Both the position numbers and the translations under genes were made by a program. Below the pieces are notes generated by a model. That model did no database searches. It worked only from the letters and a program-made list of their open reading frames with translations, and was not told where the DNA came from. From Coprenecus sp964640305 (GTDB taxonomy: Bacteria > Bacteroidota > Bacteroidia > Bacteroidales > UBA932), in the NCBI GenBank assembly GCA_964640305.1, contig CAZXFF010000048.1, positions 1 through 14,235 of the forward strand: a stretch of 14,235 bases of DNA, given 5' to 3'. Positions 7,324-14,235 of the stretch are shown piece after piece. Position 1 is the stretch's first letter. Every line of letters starts with the position of its first letter.

Positions 7324-8385
7324 ATGAAAACAGCAGAACGACTATTGGAAATTGCCGGCCATTTTGACCTTGGAGGAACTCCTGGAAAAGTCAGCAGACT
7401 CGGAAACGGATTTATCAACGATACTTTCGTTATAGAAATGTCTGACTCATCAAGCCGGTACATGCTGCAGCGTAAAAATTCCAGGATTTTCAGGGACATC
7501 CCAGAGATGATGAACAACATCTCACTGATAACCAACCACTTAAAGAAGAAATTAATAGCAAGTGGGGGAGACCCTGAAAAGGAAACCCTGACTGTAATCC
7601 CGACAAAAGACGGCAAACTGTATCTGCTGGATAACGGTGAATACTGGTGCGTAACGTTATTCATAGAAGGATCCGTAACTTATGACAGGGCTTCATCGGT
7701 ATCCCTGACCGAAAAGGGAGGAAAGGGCATAGGCAGATTCCAGGCCATGCTTTCCGACTTCGACCAGCCTCTGACAGATACTTTGCCGGGATTCCACAAC
7801 ATAAGTTTCAGGTTCGGGCAATGGGATGATACTCTGAAAAGGGATCCTGTAAACAGGGCAGCTGAGGTAAGGCACCTGATACAGGAAATAGATCAAAGAC
7901 GGGATGAAATTTCCGGTTTCTACAAGCTTATCGAAACGGGCCGTATTCCAAAACGTGTGACCCACAACGATACCAAGATTGCAAATATGCTGTTCGACAG
8001 CGAGGACAATGTCCTGTGCGTAATAGATCTTGATACAGTACTGCAGGCACCGTGCCTGTATGATTTCGGAGATTCGATCCGGTCATACACGAACACTGGA
8101 GCCGAAGACGACCGCAATCCGGACAACGTATCAATGTCTATGGAAATGTACGAAGCATTCAGACGCGGATACCTGAGCGAAGCCAATGCGTTCCTTACAT
8201 CAACTGAACTGGAATATCTGCCATATTCAGCAAAATACATTACATACGAACAGGTGCTCAGATTCCTCATGGACTACATTGACGGAGACAACTATTACAA
8301 GACTGCTTACCCGGAACACAATCTGGTCAGAACAGTTGCCCAACTGAAGCTTCTGGAATCCATCGAAAAACAGCTGTCATTGTAA
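7324..8385 (+). CDS. NahK-like sugar 1-kinase (aminoglycoside phosphotransferase fold)
   Basis: A 353-residue kinase of the APH/choline-kinase superfamily. It closely resembles N-acetylhexosamine 1-kinase (NahK/LnpB) of bifidobacteria, which makes GlcNAc-1-P or GalNAc-1-P from the free sugar. Shared features are the glycine loop GNGFINDTFV (28-37), YMLQRKNSRIF (46-56), the catalytic loop RVTHNDTKIANML (211-223) with D216 and N221, the metal-binding IDLDT (234-238), LYDFGDSIR (245-253) and a C-terminal YPEHNLVRT segment. It belongs to the cytosol. The usual NahK partners (galacto-N-biose phosphorylase, UTP-sugar uridylyltransferase, epimerase) are absent nearby. Bacteroidota homologues have sometimes been annotated as mucin-desulfation proteins, which I consider unreliable. 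The anomeric position of phosphorylation is a fair inference; the sugar itself is not determined. The ATG is 25 bases after the GH13 stop. Confidence 0.82.
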   Translation: MKTAERLLEIAGHFDLGGTPGKVSRLGNGFINDTFVIEMSDSSSRYMLQRKNSRIFRDIPEMMNNISLITNHLKKKLIASGGDPEKETLTVIPTKDGKLYLLDNGEYWCVTLFIEGSVTYDRASSVSLTEKGGKGIGRFQAMLSDFDQPLTDTLPGFHNISFRFGQWDDTLKRDPVNRAAEVRHLIQEIDQRRDEISGFYKLIETGRIPKRVTHNDTKIANMLFDSEDNVLCVIDLDTVLQAPCLYDFGDSIRSYTNTGAEDDRNPDNVSMSMEMYEAFRRGYLSEANAFLTSTELEYLPYSAKYITYEQVLRFLMDYIDGDNYYKTAYPEHNLVRTVAQLKLLESIEKQLSL

Positions 8386-8412
8386 CACAATTTATATTAT
8401 GTTAAATAGATA

Positions 8413-9705
8413 ATGGAGACACCCACCATACCGTTACCTGAACGCATGCGTCCGAATTCTTTGGACAGATTCGTCGGACAGGAACACCTTGTAGGCAAAG
8501 GTTCCGTACTCAGGAAGATGATCGAAAGCGGGAACCTCACCTCTTTCATTTTATGGGGACCTCCAGGTGTCGGCAAGACAACACTTGCAAACATTATCTC
8601 AAAAGAGCTTAAACGGGATTTCCATACTCTGTCTGCCATCAGTTCAGGAGTCAAGGACATACGCGAGGTATTCGCCAAATCAAGGAACAGCAACCTGTTC
8701 TCCGCCGGCTCCCCGATACTCTTCATAGATGAGATCCACCGCTTCTCGAAATCCCAGCAGGACGCCCTTCTAGGAGCTGTAGAGAACGGGACTGTAACCC
8801 TTATCGGCGCCACCACGGAGAATCCTTCGTTCGAAGTGATAACCCCGCTCCTGTCCAGATGCCAGGTCTTTGTCATGAAACCGCTGGAAGTAAAGGACTT
8901 GGACATGCTGCTGCAAAGGGCCCTCACAGAGGATGAATATCTGCGCCACAGGAACATTTCAGTCAAAGAGAAGAATGCACTTTTCCGTTTCTCTGGCGGT
9001 GACGGCAGGAAACTGCTCAACATTCTTGAAATAGTTGTCAATTCATTTCCCTCAGAAGAAAGCGGGATAGTCATCGATGATGCCACTGTTGCAGACAGGC
9101 TGCAGGAAAACATCGCTGTATATGACAAGAACGGGGAAATGCATTATGACATAATATCCGCATTCATCAAAAGCCTGCGAGGATCCGATCCGAATGGTGC
9201 GGTTTACTGGATGGCCAGAATGCTTTCCGGAGGCGAAGATCCCCTGTTCATTGCCAGGAGAATGCTCATTCTTGCTTCTGAAGACATAGGTCTGGCGAAC
9301 CCGAATGCACTCCTGCTTGCGCAGTCCACATTCGATGCCGTGCACAGGATAGGCATGCCCGAAGCCAGAATAATCCTCTCCGAATGCGCAGTCTACCTCG
9401 CGACTTCCCCAAAAAGCAATTCCACCTACATGGCAATATCGAAAGCCATGTCCATTGTGGAGAAAGGAGACAACTCCCCTGTTCCGCTCCATCTGCGCAA
9501 TGCCCCTACCAAGCTGATGGAAGAACTGGGATACGCAAAGGATTACAGATATGCCCACGACTATGAAGGGAACTTCATAGACCAGGAATTCCTGCCCGAA
9601 AATCTTTCAGGTACAGTATTCTATGACCCGGGAGACAATCCCAGGGAGAAGGAAATCAGGCAACGCATGGAAAGGATGTGGCCCAAATACAACAAACAGA
9701 AATGA
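8413..9705 (+). CDS. rarA: Replication-associated recombination protein A (RarA/MgsA), AAA+ ATPase
   Basis: A clamp-loader-related AAA+ ATPase that acts at stalled replication forks and single-stranded gaps. The 430 residues match family length. The N-terminus has the typical MRPNSLDRFVGQEHLVG. Walker A is GPPGVGKTT (49-57), Walker B is LFIDEIHRF with D106 and E107, sensor 1 lies in IGATTENPSF (131-140), the arginine finger is probably R149 in LLSRC, and sensor 2 is in GGDGRKLLN (195-203). The C-terminal tetramerisation region follows, with DIISAFIKSLRGSDPNGAVY and ILASEDIGLANP. It sits between a sugar kinase and kdsA without functional kinship, presumably sharing a transcript. Its stop codon overlaps the kdsA start in an ATGA at 9702-9705. 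The start is supported by the family-typical distance to the VGQEHL motif. Confidence 0.96.
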   Translation: METPTIPLPERMRPNSLDRFVGQEHLVGKGSVLRKMIESGNLTSFILWGPPGVGKTTLANIISKELKRDFHTLSAISSGVKDIREVFAKSRNSNLFSAGSPILFIDEIHRFSKSQQDALLGAVENGTVTLIGATTENPSFEVITPLLSRCQVFVMKPLEVKDLDMLLQRALTEDEYLRHRNISVKEKNALFRFSGGDGRKLLNILEIVVNSFPSEESGIVIDDATVADRLQENIAVYDKNGEMHYDIISAFIKSLRGSDPNGAVYWMARMLSGGEDPLFIARRMLILASEDIGLANPNALLLAQSTFDAVHRIGMPEARIILSECAVYLATSPKSNSTYMAISKAMSIVEKGDNSPVPLHLRNAPTKLMEELGYAKDYRYAHDYEGNFIDQEFLPENLSGTVFYDPGDNPREKEIRQRMERMWPKYNKQK

Positions 9706-10508
9706 TTACATTCAACGACAGACTATTCACACTTATTGCAGGTCCTTGCGTCGTCGAAAGCCGGGATATGGCAAGAAGAATTGCAGAAGAGACCATAGGA
9801 ATATGCAGCAGGCTCGGTATTCCCTACATATTCAAAGCCTCATACAGAAAAGCAAACAGGTCCAGATACGACTCCTTTACAGGTATCGGAGATGAAGCTG
9901 GCCTCGAAATACTGCAATCGGTAAAAGAAGATTTCGGAATACCTGTCACAACGGATATACATCTTCCGTCAGAGGCATCTCTGGCCGCCTCCTACAAAGT
10001 GGACATCCTGCAGATTCCTGCTTTCCTCTGCCGTCAGACAGACATAATCGAAGCCGCTGCCGACACCGGACTGTGGGTAAATATAAAAAAAGGGCAGTTC
10101 CTATCTCCTGAAGCAATGAAATTTGCTGCGGAAAAGGTAACCCGTAAAGGTAACAGCAAGGTTATACTGACAGAAAGAGGCACCCAGTTCGGATATTCCA
10201 ATTTAGTTGTAGATTATACTGGTATTCAGATAATGAAACAATTTGGTTTCCCAGTTGTTCTGGATGCTACACACTCATTGCAGGCCCCAAACCAGCCTGC
10301 AGGTGTCACCGGAGGCCACCCGGAAATGATCGGAACGATTGCAAAAGCAGGTGTAGCCGCTGGTATCAACGGGCTTTTTATGGAAGTACACCCTAATCCG
10401 GAAAAGGCACTCTCAGACGGTGCCAATATGCTTAGACTTTCCGAACTCCCTACCCTTCTCGGTAAACTGGTAAGGATACGCGAGGCGATTCTGGATCAGA
10501 ACGGATAG
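9702..10508 (+). CDS. kdsA: 3-deoxy-8-phosphooctulonate synthase KdsA, metal-dependent class
   Basis: Condenses phosphoenolpyruvate with arabinose 5-phosphate to KDO-8-phosphate, an early cytoplasmic step towards the lipid A-core linker sugar of lipopolysaccharide. The 268 residues carry FKASYRKANRS (44-54), TTDIH (83-87), PAFLCRQTD (106-114), NIKKGQF (127-133) and TERGTQFGYSNLVVD (157-171). All four ligands of the metal-dependent class are present: C16 (AGPC), H191 (ATHS), E228 (MEVHP) and D239 (SDGA); metal-independent enzymes such as the E. coli one have Asn at the Cys position. I chose the ATG at 9702, overlapping the rarA stop as ATGA, over the GTG at 9678, which adds eight residues with no family support. 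Its 3' end overlaps the tamL-like gene on the other strand by 13 bp. Confidence 0.96.
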   Translation: MITFNDRLFTLIAGPCVVESRDMARRIAEETIGICSRLGIPYIFKASYRKANRSRYDSFTGIGDEAGLEILQSVKEDFGIPVTTDIHLPSEASLAASYKVDILQIPAFLCRQTDIIEAAADTGLWVNIKKGQFLSPEAMKFAAEKVTRKGNSKVILTERGTQFGYSNLVVDYTGIQIMKQFGFPVVLDATHSLQAPNQPAGVTGGHPEMIGTIAKAGVAAGINGLFMEVHPNPEKALSDGANMLRLSELPTLLGKLVRIREAILDQNG

Positions 10509-12829
10509 CCGATACCGAACTGCAAAGCGTAACCGCCTCTCCGGAACCAGTTGCGGGCATTCATCCACCTGCCGACAGACGGGTCATACAGTTTGAAACC
10601 GTAATCCAGACGTACAATCACGAATTTCAGATCCAGTCTCAAGCCTACCCCGGCACTTAGCGCTGACGTTCTGAACATATTTTTCAGAGAGAAATATGTA
10701 TCTTCCAGATCCGAAATCTCAGAGGCGGTCGCAGAACTGTTTTTCCTTTCCATATTCCACACATTCCCCCAGTCCATGAACACTGCCCCCCTGAATGCAG
10801 AAAACAACGGAAAACGGTATTCAATGTTAGCTTCAAGGCGCATATCCCCTGTCTGGTTCGGAATGGAGAAGGTCGTATCCATCGGTGAAGCTCCGGGTCC
10901 GACACTACGGCCGGCCCATCCGCGGAGACTGTTGGATCCTCCAGCCCAGAACAGTCGCTCGAAGGGCATCTTCGTTGAGTTTCCATAAGCATACCCTACT
11001 CCGCCCAATCCCCTTACTGCAAGGGCCTGCTTATTGTCCTTTCCGAATTTCCATGTATATACCAGTGAAAGTTCGGCTCTGGCGAACTGTGAATAAGGGG
11101 AATTCCATATGGTATGATGCCCCGACGTATCCACCGCCATGAACTTATTGAAGGCAGAGAGCAGGTTACCTGAGATATCAAACTGCAGATCTGCCTTGAA
11201 ATATGAATTGTCCGGATTGATACTAGGATCGCTGCTGTACTGGATATCAAAGCCCAGACCGAACTCGAAGTGGTTCTTGTATGCCTCCTTCACAAATGGA
11301 TTCTTCAGCGACTCAAGGAAACTTTCGCTGTACTCAGGCAGATTAACGATATTCAGCTGGAGAGGTACTACTTTATAATAGAAGTTGTTCGAAACACTGC
11401 TCCAGCTCCATCCGAAATTGGCACCTATCATATTCCTGGTATATTCCGGACGTTTCTGGAAATTGTACGTAACCGACACATCGGTACGCGGAACAACTCT
11501 CTTGAACAGACTTCCGGGCAGAAGCAGGAATGTCGGGAAACTTAGACCGGCATTGGCCCCGAACTCCGTGGCCCTTGTAGAATTCTTGGCGGAAAACTGG
11601 AAATTCCCCATCACTGAAAGCGAGAGCCACTCCCCTCCCCTGAATATATTCCGGTTGTAGTAGGACAGGGCCGGAGATATTCCGAAAAGCCCGGAAGAAT
11701 TGACTGAAGCTTCCAGATTCAGTTTGTATCCCTGGGACTTGGCCGGCAGCAGACGGACCATACAATCGACAATATTCGTATCTGCTTTTGACATTTCTAT
11801 GCTTACACTGCTGTACTGCCTCATATTCGTAAAACGCTGGTAAGTATTGTTCACCGTCGTTTCACTGTATTGGCTGCCAGGGACAATCGTATTCATTTTC
11901 TGAAGGACAGAGGGTCTGATTGTCCTGCGCTTGTCATATAAGATGGTTATATCCTCATATTCCAGCGTATCCAGAATCTGTGGGATCTTGTTTATTACAG
12001 AAGCCCTGTAACGGATATTGTCCGAAACAGGATATATGTCCACACTTCCGAAATAGAACCTGCGGTGAGGGCGTGCAGCATCAGGTGACTCGTTTCTGGT
12101 ATAATTGTTAAGTATCATCTCCAGCCTGGCCTTTCCGGGATCGGAAACCGTATCTGCAGAAAAACTGAAAAATGTCTTGACAAATTCGTAATAGCCGTTA
12201 TTCCTGATAAAAGTCGTAGAACGTTCTATCTCAGCATCGAGCAGTTGCTCTGAAAGAGGCTTGCCTGTCTTGAGAAGAGAATTGACTGTGTCCGAAATTA
12301 TCAGTTGCTTCAGGTCAGGATCTGCTATACTGTATGTAATCTCTGATATCGGGTACTGCTTTCCGAGTGTCACAAAATAGTAGACAACAGCTTCCTGATT
12401 CTTTATCTCAACACTTGCCATAACCTCCGAATCATAGTACCCTACATACTTCAGCCTTGTAGCCATGTTCAGTTTACTGTCTTCTACCAGATACGGATTG
12501 AATACGACAGGCTGTTGTCCGAGCTTCGTCACGAATCGGTCCCACCCCTTTCCCTTGCCGTTCGTCCAGTTCGCAACAAACAGGAAAGGGTCCCATCCTC
12601 CTTTCTTGGTCTTGATAAAATAGGTATTGGGCTGTTGCCGTATATAGCTGTTGATGTCGCTTGTCCTGTATTCGGGATGCTCTTTGGCATTGGTGATTGT
12701 CACCACATTGCTTTTGAGGCGCACCTGGTTCTCCGAAAGTATCTTGGTAGTACTGCATGAAACTGCTATTACAGGGAGCAATGCTATCAGAAGAAGGATT
12801 CGTGTTATGGTCAGATTCGGGAACCGCAT
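10496..12829 (-). CDS. tamL: TamL-like outer-membrane lipoprotein of the Omp85 (BamA/TamA) family
   Basis: A 777-residue precursor of a protein that inserts or assembles outer-membrane proteins. The N-terminus is a signal peptide with hydrophobic core ILLLIALLPVIAV and a plausible lipobox ending at C25 (IAVSC, then STTKIL). A lipid-anchored N-terminus is what separates Bacteroidota TamL from BamA and TamA. Residues about 30-365 are POTRA-like repeats. The C-terminal half, from about 370, is a beta-barrel of alternating polar and hydrophobic strands. The Omp85 loop-6 signature appears as AGGSNSLRGW (629-638) and a strand as FMDWGNVW (684-691). The protein ends in an aromatic residue, FGIGYPF, as expected for a barrel recognised by the Bam machinery. 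No tamB follows, because kdsA faces it from the other strand. The exact substrate is unknown; calling it TamL rather than another Omp85 lipoprotein is an inference. Confidence 0.88.
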   Translation of the reverse strand: MRFPNLTITRILLLIALLPVIAVSCSTTKILSENQVRLKSNVVTITNAKEHPEYRTSDINSYIRQQPNTYFIKTKKGGWDPFLFVANWTNGKGKGWDRFVTKLGQQPVVFNPYLVEDSKLNMATRLKYVGYYDSEVMASVEIKNQEAVVYYFVTLGKQYPISEITYSIADPDLKQLIISDTVNSLLKTGKPLSEQLLDAEIERSTTFIRNNGYYEFVKTFFSFSADTVSDPGKARLEMILNNYTRNESPDAARPHRRFYFGSVDIYPVSDNIRYRASVINKIPQILDTLEYEDITILYDKRRTIRPSVLQKMNTIVPGSQYSETTVNNTYQRFTNMRQYSSVSIEMSKADTNIVDCMVRLLPAKSQGYKLNLEASVNSSGLFGISPALSYYNRNIFRGGEWLSLSVMGNFQFSAKNSTRATEFGANAGLSFPTFLLLPGSLFKRVVPRTDVSVTYNFQKRPEYTRNMIGANFGWSWSSVSNNFYYKVVPLQLNIVNLPEYSESFLESLKNPFVKEAYKNHFEFGLGFDIQYSSDPSINPDNSYFKADLQFDISGNLLSAFNKFMAVDTSGHHTIWNSPYSQFARAELSLVYTWKFGKDNKQALAVRGLGGVGYAYGNSTKMPFERLFWAGGSNSLRGWAGRSVGPGASPMDTTFSIPNQTGDMRLEANIEYRFPLFSAFRGAVFMDWGNVWNMERKNSSATASEISDLEDTYFSLKNMFRTSALSAGVGLRLDLKFVIVRLDYGFKLYDPSVGRWMNARNWFRRGGYALQFGIGYPF

Positions 12830-12840
12830 TATTTTTTATG

Positions 12841-12848
12841 CAAATGTA
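12841..12848 (-). promoter_or_regulatory. Candidate -7 promoter element for the tamL-like gene
   Basis: TACATTTG on the minus strand matches TAnnTTTG perfectly and ends 11 bases before the ATG at 12829, so the leader would be only a few bases. The TTTG further upstream on this strand is about 12 bases away, shorter than the usual spacing of about 20, so the -33 box is not convincing. Confidence 0.45.
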
Positions 12849-12853
12849 CGAAA

Positions 12854-12887
12854 ATTGGTCCAAAATTAAAATAGTTGGATATATTTG
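12854..12887 (+). promoter_or_regulatory. Candidate distal promoter for speA (-33 and -7)
   Basis: ATTG at 12854-12857 and TATATTTG at 12880-12887 approximate the Bacteroidota -33 TTTG and -7 TAnnTTTG pair. The spacer is 22 bases against an ideal of about 20, and the -7 match is perfect. Predicted initiation near 12893 gives a leader of about 65 bases that includes the small hairpin at 12899-12915. Confidence 0.45.
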
Positions 12888-12898
12888 CAAAATAAAAA

Positions 12899-12915
12899 AT
12901 CCGACTAAGACGGAT
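12899..12915 (-). terminator. Weak hairpin with a T-rich tail on the minus strand
   Basis: ATCCG at 12899-12903 pairs with CGGAT at 12911-12915 around a 7-base loop. On the minus strand it is followed by a T-rich run (TTTTTATTTT, reading down from about 12898), like a minimal intrinsic terminator that could stop antisense transcripts coming from speA. The stem is only five pairs, so it may be chance. On the plus strand it would lie in the predicted speA leader. Confidence 0.2.
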
Positions 12916-12944
12916 GCACATAAAAACACATGAAGTAACAACAT

Positions 12945-12952
12945 TACATTTG
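12945..12952 (+). promoter_or_regulatory. Candidate proximal -7 element for speA
   Basis: TACATTTG is a perfect TAnnTTTG match that ends 5 bases before the speA ATG at 12958. If used, transcription would start at or next to the start codon, giving an essentially leaderless message. It is the second such element upstream of speA; which one is active cannot be told from sequence. Confidence 0.3.
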
Positions 12953-12957
12953 CAAAA

Positions 12958-14235
12958 ATGAAGAGCAAGTACATCGATCTGATTGAACAGACTTTCGAAT
13001 TCCCGCAAGACGAGTTTGAGGTTGAAGACAACTCATTGCATTTTCACGACATTCCCATCATGGATCTTATCGAGCAATACGGTACCCCTTTGAAAGTCAC
13101 CTATCTGCCTAAGATTTCATCTCAGATACAGAGGGCCAAGAGAATGTTCAATGTTGCAATGGCAAAAGTAGACTACAAAGGCGATTACCATTATTGCTAT
13201 TGCACAAAGAGCTCTCATTTCTCATTCGTTCTGGAAGAAGCACTGAAAAACGACATTCATATCGAGACTTCATCTGCATTCGACTTCAATCTTATTGACG
13301 CACTGTACCAGAACAAGACAGTCGACAAAGACCTTTATATTATCTGCAACGGATATAAAAAAGACGTATACATATCCAACATTGCAGAATTCATAAACAA
13401 CGGATGGAGAAATACCATTCCCGTACTGGACAACATGCCTGAATTCGACCAGCTGGATGCAGCGGTCAAAGAGCCCACCAGAATAGGGATCAGAATAGCA
13501 TCTGAAGAAGAACCGAAATTCGAGTTCTACACATCCAGACTCGGAATAAGATATTCAGACATAATGCCCTTCTATCTCAACAAGGTAAGCAAAAACAAGA
13601 AATTCAGTCTCAAAATGCTGCATTTCTTTATAAATACAGGCATCAAAGACAATGCGTACTACTGGAATGAACTGGGGAAATGCGTGAATGTATATTGTGA
13701 CCTGAAAGCAGTATGCCCCGAACTCGATTCCCTGAATATCGGAGGAGGATTCCCCATCAAGAACTCTCTTGCAATGGACTATGAGTACGAATACATGACA
13801 GAAGAGATCGTGGCACAGATAAAGGCCATATGCGATTCGCGCGGAGTTACTGAACCGAACATCTTCACAGAATTCGGATCATACACTGTAGGGGAAAGCG
13901 GGGCAACCATATTCTCCGTTCTGGGTACAAAACAGCAGAACGACAGGGAAAAATGGTATATGATGGACAGTTCCTTCATGACCACACTCCCCGACATCTG
14001 GGGTATCAAGCAAAGATTCATCCTTCTTCCTATCAACAAATGGGACTACGAATACGAAAGGGTATTCCTCGGAGGTCTCACATGCGACAGTCAGGATTAC
14101 TACAATGCTGAAGCACACGCAAACGCAATATTCCTTCCCAAGATAAAATGCGATGACAAGGAACCACTGTATCTCGGCTTCTTCCACACAGGTGCATATC
14201 AGGAATCCATTGCCGGATACGGCGGGATACAGCAC
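12958..14235 (+). CDS. speA: Biosynthetic arginine decarboxylase, Bacteroidota type (C-terminus cut by the right edge)
   Basis: A PLP-dependent decarboxylase of fold type III (alanine-racemase-like barrel) that should convert arginine to agmatine, the first step towards putrescine and longer polyamines. The open frame covers 426 codons and continues past the edge; the family is roughly 460 residues, so perhaps 35-40 are missing. K84 in YCYCTKSSHF is the likely Schiff-base lysine. HFFINTG (222-228), the phosphate-binding LNIGGGFP (259-266), TEFGSYTVGES (304-314, in place of the usual EPGR) and GLTCDSQDYY (373-382, with C376 and D377) are the other PLP-enzyme landmarks. The start MKSKYIDLIEQTFEFPQ resembles the family N-terminus. 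It diverges from the tamL-like gene across 128 bases. It differs from the long E. coli SpeA. Related family members decarboxylate diaminopimelate, ornithine or carboxynorspermidine, but overall similarity favours arginine. Confidence 0.87.
   Translation, partial: MKSKYIDLIEQTFEFPQDEFEVEDNSLHFHDIPIMDLIEQYGTPLKVTYLPKISSQIQRAKRMFNVAMAKVDYKGDYHYCYCTKSSHFSFVLEEALKNDIHIETSSAFDFNLIDALYQNKTVDKDLYIICNGYKKDVYISNIAEFINNGWRNTIPVLDNMPEFDQLDAAVKEPTRIGIRIASEEEPKFEFYTSRLGIRYSDIMPFYLNKVSKNKKFSLKMLHFFINTGIKDNAYYWNELGKCVNVYCDLKAVCPELDSLNIGGGFPIKNSLAMDYEYEYMTEEIVAQIKAICDSRGVTEPNIFTEFGSYTVGESGATIFSVLGTKQQNDREKWYMMDSSFMTTLPDIWGIKQRFILLPINKWDYEYERVFLGGLTCDSQDYYNAEAHANAIFLPKIKCDDKEPLYLGFFHTGAYQESIAGYGGIQH

Noticed and set aside
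9678..9701. Longer kdsA starting at a GTG at 9678
   Set aside because: It adds eight residues read from inside rarA without family support; the ATG at 9702 overlaps the rarA stop in the common ATGA arrangement.
12474..13031. A 185-codon minus-strand open frame spanning the tamL-like start and the speA start
   Set aside because: It overlaps two well-supported genes in other frames, shows no recognisable domain, and is a shadow.
13879..14235. Minus-strand open frame at the right edge
   Set aside because: It is antisense to the conserved C-terminal part of the arginine decarboxylase and has no domain of its own.
1..14235. Defence island, phage, integrated element or biosynthetic cluster
   Set aside because: No integrase, transposase, toxin-antitoxin pair, repeat array, attachment-site repeat or shift in composition is visible; every gene belongs to a common chromosomal family.

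Overview
The window reads as chromosomal housekeeping sequence from an anaerobic Gram-negative member of the Bacteroidota, probably Bacteroidales; the genus cannot be fixed from sequence alone. Four things point there: TAnnTTTG-type -7 promoter elements, a lipoprotein form of the TamA/BamA outer-membrane assembly factor (TamL-like), an arginine decarboxylase of the Bacteroidota type, and KdsA for KDO (lipopolysaccharide) synthesis. A HydG radical SAM maturase together with a flavodiiron protein indicates an anaerobe with an [FeFe]-hydrogenase. Base composition and codon choice look uniform by eye, and I see no mobile element, tRNA, rRNA, CRISPR array or long repeat.

Layout. (1) 1-4549, minus strand, read right to left: ligA (NAD-dependent DNA ligase), fprA-like flavodiiron protein, a YihY/BrkB-type membrane protein, then the first 123 codons of hydG running off the left edge. 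The gaps are 1, 3 and 32 bases, so this is probably one transcription unit. (2) 4550-4642, a short divergent promoter region. (3) 4643-10508, plus strand: PPi-type phosphofructokinase, intracellular GH13 glycosidase, NahK-like anomeric sugar kinase, rarA and kdsA, with gaps of 7, 25 and 27 bases and finally an ATGA overlap. This too is probably one operon. (4) 10496-12829, minus strand: a large TamL-like outer-membrane lipoprotein whose 3' end overlaps kdsA tail to tail by 13 bp. (5) 12830-12957, a second divergent promoter region. (6) 12958 to the right edge, plus strand: biosynthetic arginine decarboxylase, 426 codons present and the C-terminus missing.

How the genes fit together. The plus-strand operon mixes sugar-phosphate metabolism (phosphofructokinase, GH13 enzyme, sugar-1-kinase) with a replication-stress ATPase and the KDO-8-phosphate step of lipopolysaccharide synthesis. 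The facing tamL-like gene also serves the outer membrane. The minus operon places a DNA ligase next to an oxygen-reducing enzyme and a maturase for an oxygen-sensitive hydrogenase cofactor.

I looked for an undescribed system and did not find a convincing one: every gene belongs to a recognised family. The points worth a second look are modest. They are the fprA-hydG neighbourhood, a one-residue shortening of the first helix-hairpin-helix of LigA, the substrate of the NahK-like kinase away from its usual partners, the TamL-like gene without an adjacent tamB downstream, and several perfect -7 elements lying almost on the start codon.
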